Shown: positions 1-6,500 of the stretch, piece by piece
Layout of the letters: every line of letters starts with the position of its first letter
Numbering within the stretch: the first letter of the stretch is position 1
Source of the DNA: Baffinella frigidus
Lineage: Eukaryota > Cryptophyceae > Cryptomonadales > Baffinellaceae
Assembly: GCA_026770585.1 (NCBI GenBank)
Contig: MU647100.1
Location: 82,437 to 103,451, forward strand
Direction: 5' to 3'
DNA: 21,015 nt
Program-made: the position numbers and the translations under genes
Notes under the pieces: generated by a model
Told to the model about the DNA's origin: nothing
Seen by the model: the letters and a program-made list of their open reading frames with translations, nothing else
Databases searched by the model: none

Positions 1-197
1 GGGAGGGAGGGGGCGAGCGAGGGGGCAAACGAGCGAGAGCTCTGTTGATACCCCCATGACCATCATGCAACACGCCCCTACATAGGCTAGGTTTATGCAG
101 GACCTAGAGATAATTGCACGTGCATTGGTCGCATAGCACGGCCGCAGAAAGCTCAAGGCAGGCGCGTGCGGACACGACAGCTGTAGCAACAGCATCA
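1..197. other. Left edge, no feature recognised
   Basis: A purine-rich simple stretch at 1-40 is followed by unique-looking sequence. It should be inside intron 10 of the CCDC47 gene. No convincing exon 11 was found on the minus strand. Confidence 0.4.
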
Positions 198-472
198 AAT
201 TCGCCAAAGGGTGCGGTTGCGGAAATCAGATCCGCTAAAGGGGGCGGTTTCGGGCATCAAGTCCACGAAAGGGCGCGATTTGGGGCACTGCGAAAGGGTG
301 CGAGTTGAGACATCAGGTACGCGAAAGGATGCGGTTTCGGATATCAGGTCTGCGAAAGGATGCGGTTCCGGGCATCAGGTCCGCGAATGGGTGCGGTTTC
401 GAGTATGTCAGGTCCGCGAAAGGGTGTGTTCTTGGGTATGATGACGCAAAAGGATGGGGTTTCGGGCGTGAC
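198..472 (-). repeat. ~31-bp minisatellite starting at the exon 10 donor
   Basis: About nine diverged units built on atcaggtccgcgaaaggrt and gcggtttcgg fill the first part of intron 10. Read on the gene's strand, the first unit starts at the 5' splice site of exon 10, and later units keep a related start (ggacctgatgcccg against the donor's ctggtcacgcccg). The array seems to have spread from the splice junction. Confidence 0.75.
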
Positions 473-520
473 CAGCTGCGCCTGCCCCCGCTTCATCCGA
501 TCCTTGGCTTGCGCGCTCAT
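473..520 (-). CDS. CCDC47: CCDC47 exon 10 (last one visible)
   Basis: 48 nt, 16 codons between acceptor actcggcag and donor gtcacg. Encodes MSAQAKDRMKRGQAQL, corresponding to the [20 protein letters not shown] start of the basic C-terminal tail. The rest of the tail was not found in bases 1-472 and presumably lies beyond the left edge. A minisatellite begins at its donor. Confidence 0.78.
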
Positions 521-3500
521 CTGCCGAGTTGCAGCTTTGGGGTCAGGGGTGAGGGGTTTGGTTTACAACGTAGGGTTGGGGTTTAGGTTTAGGATCTGCA
601 ACGGCCTGAGGTTTAGGGTTAGGACATGCAAGTTGCACCACGTCCGAAATCACAACCTGAGCACATTGTTGAGCCCCGCCTCGAGTCATGACGAAATTTG
701 CGTGGATGCCATCCAGGCTGTACGCTTGAATGTTTGGAGTACGTACACAATATGTAGAGAGGAGATGTCGGGAGAGTAACTGCGCGGGAGGCTCACAACC
801 TGACGGTGTGGCAGGAGAGGCAGTAGCTAGCTAGCTAGAGCGGTTTTCACATGTGTTGGCCACGAAAACAAAAAACATTGCCCACAGTTGATGACACTGG
901 TACAAATGTCGGTATTGTTTTATGCATTTGGTGGCCAACAGACTCGAAAACTGCGCTACCGCCGGGAGGGAGGACTGATGATCTGAGGCTGATAGCCTGA
1001 CAACACTCCCTGAGAATCTGGAGGGGGGACGCACGCGGTAGTTGGTGACTTTGTCCACGTAGCGGAGCGCAACCACCGCCAGCATGTCCCACGCCTGCAG
1101 CTGCGCCTCGATCGGCTTCGGGCCCCCGCCCTGCGACACAGAAACGAGTTCGACTTAAGCCCCACCGTACGGATTTTGACTGTACCGGACAGGTTTTGTT
1201 CTAGCGCCCTGCGCCCCGCCCCTCCGTCTCAGACAAATTTCATCTCGGAAGATAACTGGATCAATATCAATTTTACGCTATGTTCGGCATGGGGTGTATG
1301 CCAAGCCACACGCAGCCTGCAGCTGCGCCTGTCCCTGGGAGAGTTACCTCGCATCAGTTGAACCCTCAGCCCTACTCCCTGAACCCTCAACCATAATGCA
1401 ATGGGCTTGGGCCCCCCGCCCTGCGCTCCGCCCCTCCCGTCAGCGAGAGCAAAGTGTGCAGTGCGCGTGGTGTCTAGGTCCTGCAAGAACCTATCTTCCA
1501 TGGTCAGTCCCCCTCATTCATGCTGCTGCGAATCAGGCTCGGCAAGTTGGGGTCCATCCCCAGGGCCTCAAACTTTCAGTGTCGACGGAGACACTGTTCT
1601 TCCCCGATTGACTTTACAAGTGATTTTACCGCGGCCGAACATTCTCTCTTCAAACCGATTGACTTCCGATTGCGGATTTTACGTTTCTCGGGCAATTGTA
1701 CGAGATGTCGCCCGAAATCGGGCAGCCTGCGGCGCAAAAAGCCAGATAAAAACACTTGTAAAGTCAATCGGGAAGAAATGGTTTCTTCCCGAGTTGGCGG
1801 CTGTAGAACCGCTCCCAACTCGGGAAGAAATCATTATTTTGCCCGGGTATCAACATTTGTCCAAAAATCCATTATGTGCGGATGGTGCACCGTTCTGTGC
1901 TGATGCAGATGCGTTCCAGTGTCCACCTATGGCAGGAGCACGCAAAACCTAAAGGACCTGAAAATACCAGGTCGTGCATACCGACTTGGCGTCGCGAGGC
2001 AGGAGGCTGAAGATGAAAAACGAAAACGAAAAAATCAATGCCCCAAGTCGATGACGCTGGTACCAAACTATCAACTTTCGGCATCATTTCGTGAGTTTCG
2101 CGGCCAGAAAATGCGGAAACGTAGCGGCTTGGCGTACTCCCCCCCGGGTATCAAGATTTGCCACCAATCAGTTCTGGGTGGATGGTGCATACCGACTTGG
2201 CGTCGCGGGGCAGTAGGTTGAAAATGAACTTGAGCCCCTCGGCATCGCGCCGCGCGCCAAGCGCCCCCATCTTCATACGGTCTGTGTTTAGAGGGACAGG
2301 CGAGGTTTAATAAATTGACAAACACGTCCGCTTCACGCCAGCGAGAGAGGTAGGACGATGGGGTTAAGGGTTTAGGGTTTAGGGTTTAGGGTTTAGGGTT
2401 TAGGGTTTAGGGTTTAGGGTTTAGGGTTTAGGGTTTAGGGTATAGGGTTTAGGGTTTAGGGTCTGCACAAACAAGCTATTTGTCCGCCGTCTTTCGCAAG
2501 CCGTCTTCTTTCAATCCCGCATGCTACTTGACAAACAGAATTGGATTGAGGTCCACGGTTATTGCAAGAGGACAATCCAGGAATCTCAAACCGGCGTTGC
2601 TACGAGGCGGCAAAACGAGGAGGCACAATCTTACTACGAAGAGGCAACATCCTACAATGAATCTACCCTTTTACAACGAGGAGCGCGCGCTCGGAATCTC
2701 AAATAATGCGGGAATCTCAAAAACCATAGTCCGGGAATCTGAGACGTTGCTACGAGGGAGGGACGCGCCTGAGAAGTGGATGAGTTTGACGTAGGGCGCG
2801 TGCTCGTTGAGCATGTCCACCACAACCTTCGGCAGAAACTCGTGCGGGATCTGCCGCCGTTGTGGGTCACATCGAGGATGGAGCTGGTGCCGTTTCCTTC
2901 AGTAGACAGTTCGAATTCGAACCGTCCTCAAGTGAAATAGGTCAATATTCAGCCACGGTTTGATCCACTTCTATCGACTACAACCTTCGGCAGGAACTCA
3001 TCGGGATCTGCGCAAAGTTGTTTTCATCCGTCAACTTCTTTCTACGTTTCCCCCCCTCTCAAGAATACCGTTTGGAGGGTTGAGGCAGGGAAGGCAACCT
3101 GCCCAGTCGTGTTCCGAACATGACGACACGAATAGCCGTGACCACCAGCTAGTCAAATCTCCAGATATCGCCACACCACTACTGCAAGAATGGTATACAA
3201 AGCACCAACATCGCGCCCCACCGAGAGTCTCACAATCTTTGGAGTAATTCGAGTGTTTCTGGTAGTGGCTAGTTCCGCCCGGTTGAGTTGTCGTGCAGGT
3301 ACAAAACCTTCCCGGTTCAGTCAAAGGTCACGCGGGGAGCTCTCGCCCCAACACCGAGACCCGGCAAGCGATCGACAACGTGAACCCTAAACCCGTTGAC
3401 TCACGTCAACCCTAACCCCTCACCACGCGAATCTTAAACAATCATTGCCCCTAACTTAAACCCTGAACCGTACACCGTAACCGCGGGTAACATTCGTCCT

Positions 3501-6500
3501 CGTGCTGGACAGAACTAAATTTGAACCCCAATCCCCAACCCCCAAAACCCTCTTCCTAGATGACGGACTCTCGCCCCGACACAACCAACCCCGAAACACC
3601 AACCCCAACCCTCAACCCCCCGAACCCTCTTCCTAGGTGAAGGTTTTTCGCCCCGACACAGAGACCCGAAAAGCGACCACGTGACCCCGAAACCCAGAAC
3701 AGGAAACCCTCTCAACAGCGGGCAACGTACATCCTCGTCAACGTACATCCTCGTCCACACCGCCCCACTTGTAAAGAAACCTCAGTTTTAAAATACTCCC
3801 TTTTCTGGCCTTGAGTGGGCACTCGAGGCCAGAAAAGAACCTAAATCCTAAACCCTAAACCTAAACCCTAAACCCTCAACCCTAAAACCCCCCTAACCCT
3901 AAAACCGACGTACATCCTCGTCGTCGGCGATGGCGACAAGCGAGTCAGTGATCTCATTTCGGAACAGGGTAGAATATGTCCCGCTTCTTAAGGCTTCCAT
4001 TCCAACGCCGAAGATAAGGGTACAAATGCTATTTTAGGCATAAAAATAAGGCTTAAGATAGCATAAATCGGGACAGATTCTGGTATTCTCCGAGATAAGA
4101 TCCTACCACCAACCCCCACGGGCTGACCAAATCGATGATTTTCGATTTTCGATTTCAAGGCAAAATGGCTCCACGGACGCCGGAATCCGGCGGCCTCCCA
4201 AGGGAAATACGTGACCTCAAATTCGACGATTTGCTCAGGCTGTGAGGGTCGGTGGTAGGTAACGTACGTCTTCATCGTCGGCGATGGCGACAAGCGAGTC
4301 GGAGAGCGCCGTCTTCCATTTTTTCGTCACCTCGCTCAGGTCCGTGTTCCGCTCCCGGACATCCTGGTGGTAGATTTATTTGTTTAAAATATTTTATAAA
4401 ATGTTTTATTATGCACCTTTCAGGTTTGAGGTGCCACGAAACTCCCTTCGAGGGTTATCCCAGCCTCGTTTTTGAAGCCTTTGGGCCACCCTTGGAGCCA
4501 TTTCCTTCTCAAAATTGACTTTTGAATACCGTTCCCCCAGTAACATTTTTGAATAACCCCACCCCACAAGGGCCCTCTGTGGTCAGGAAGCTACGCGTCA
4601 ATTTGTTTCCATGTGCACTTGAAGCAAAACACCCTGGATTTGGTGTGGTGGATAGTGGCAAGCGTCTCGCTGGGTACTCTCCCAGTCCGCTATCGAGGCA
4701 ACTCGGCACAGTTTTAAAAGCCAGGACCGGAAATCCGGTCCTAGCTTTTGCATTTTAAGAGTCCATTTCCCTTATAATTCAGGTGAAAGTTTTGAAAATC
4801 CTTTGAATTTGTGTCACGTCCTCGCTCGGCAGCGGTATTCGCCATCATTCGCCACCGCATCGCTTCCTCAGGACGTTGCACTGTCAAACTCCCCTTCCAA
4901 GGCGAAATAACTCCAGTCAACCCCACCCCTATCCGAGGAAGGTGCATCGCCAAACTTTCACCAGGGGCAAAGCAACACCCGCATACGACAGCCTCCCAGT
5001 TCGGGGTTCGGGGTTTAGGGTTTAGGGTTTAGGGTTTGGAATTTAATGTTTAGGGTGTAGGATATAGGGTTCAGGGTTTAGGGTTCAGGGTTGAGGGTTT
5101 AGAGTTTAGGTTTAAGGGTTTAGGGTTTAGGTTTTAGGGTTTAGGGTTTATGGCTAAGGGTTTATGGTTAAGGGTTTATGATTTAGGGTTCAGGGTTTCA
5201 GAGTTTAGGGTTCAGGGTTTAGGATTCAGGATTTAGTGTTTAGGTGGCACCGTCTCGTCATTCTTAGGCATGACGGCGAAGACGAAGCTCTCCATGGTCC
5301 CGCCCGTCTCGGGCCCGTCGCCCAGCACCACCTCAAACTTCACCTGGCGAGACACCACCCCGCGTCAGGCGTAGCCACGGAAAACATTTCATCGGCAAAC
5401 TCATATAATGTGAAACTTTGAATTTCAATAAAATTACAATGCGTTTTCATTAATATTACTAGCTGGGGTGGGAAGTCCTTGGGGGGCGGACGCCGCGCAG
5501 GGCTTCGGGTCTCGGCTTTCGGTTTTTGGTTTTCGGATCTCGGCTTTTGGGTTCCGGGTGTCGGATCTCGGGTTTCGGATCTCGGGTTTCGGATCTCGTT
5601 GTTCGGGTCTCCGGTCTCCGGTCTCGGTTTTCGGGTCTCGGTTTTCGGATCTCGGGGTTCGGGTCTCGGGATTCGGACCTGGTCGGGGGCCAGCGGACTG
5701 TACACATCCCAGAGGCGGCTGATGGCCTCCTGCCGCGGCTTGAGGTCCATCGTGATGGTCAGGCTCTCGCAGTTGAGGCGCCCCGAGCAGTACCTGAGGA
5801 GATACCGAGAATGTCTTAGCCAACTGAGTGGGAGTGGACACGACCACCCAACCTCCTCCTATATCAGGTCCTTATCCTCCTGGATAAGTACACCCCTTTT
5901 GGTACACGAAGGTGGCCTACTTGGTAAGGCGCCGGTCGTCAGGTTAGAGCCCTGTATGAGTCCTGGGTTCGATTCCGAGGCGAGTTCCACCGCTCGGAGC
6001 GATCGAGAACGACCCACGTGACCAAAAGGGACATGAAGACCTACGGTCTCCTTGGGGGGTTACTAGATCTGTCCGAGTAAAGTCGGGCGCGTCATTGTTT
6101 TGCCCCCCCCTGAAATTTCACAGGTAAATTTGACACCCCCACCATGAAATTTTCCTGTGAAATTTCGGGGGGGGCGAAATAATGACGCGCCCAACTTTAG
6201 TCGGACAGAGCTAGGGTTATAGGTCCTGACATTGTGAAGCACGCCGGGCCGTCGCGCGTCCACTTGCAGTTGTTCTTCGCGCCGACGAGCGCGAAGTTGT
6301 CCTCCAGCGTCGCCTGTCAGGGGGGGGTGTGCTTTAGGGTATGGGGTTTGGGGTATGGGGTATGGGGTATGGGGTATGGGGTTTGGGGTTTGGGGTTTGG
6401 GGTCTGGGGTTTGTGGTTTGCGGTTGAGGGTTTAGGGTCTGGAGTTTAGGTTTTATGGTTTAGTTTTCAGGGTTTCGGGTTTCGGGTTTCGGGTTTAGGG

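Noticed and set aside
198-472. CRISPR-like array
   Set aside because: Units are degenerate with no distinct spacers; it is an intronic minisatellite in a eukaryotic gene.
2361-2462. Perfect TTTAGGG array as a chromosome end
   Set aside because: Coding exons of the same gene continue on both sides, so it is interstitial.
5340-5847. Minus-strand frames rich in RDPKTE/RNPRSE
   Set aside because: They read through a minisatellite in intron 4. The real coding part is only exons 4 and 5, in the frame that matches CCDC47.
5913-5990. Functional tRNA gene
   Set aside because: The acceptor stem does not pair, the T stem has a mismatch and the anticodon arm is misplaced.
6234-6449. Frame with GVWGLGYGVWGMGYG repeats
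   Set aside because: Translation of a degenerate telomere-like array in intron 2.
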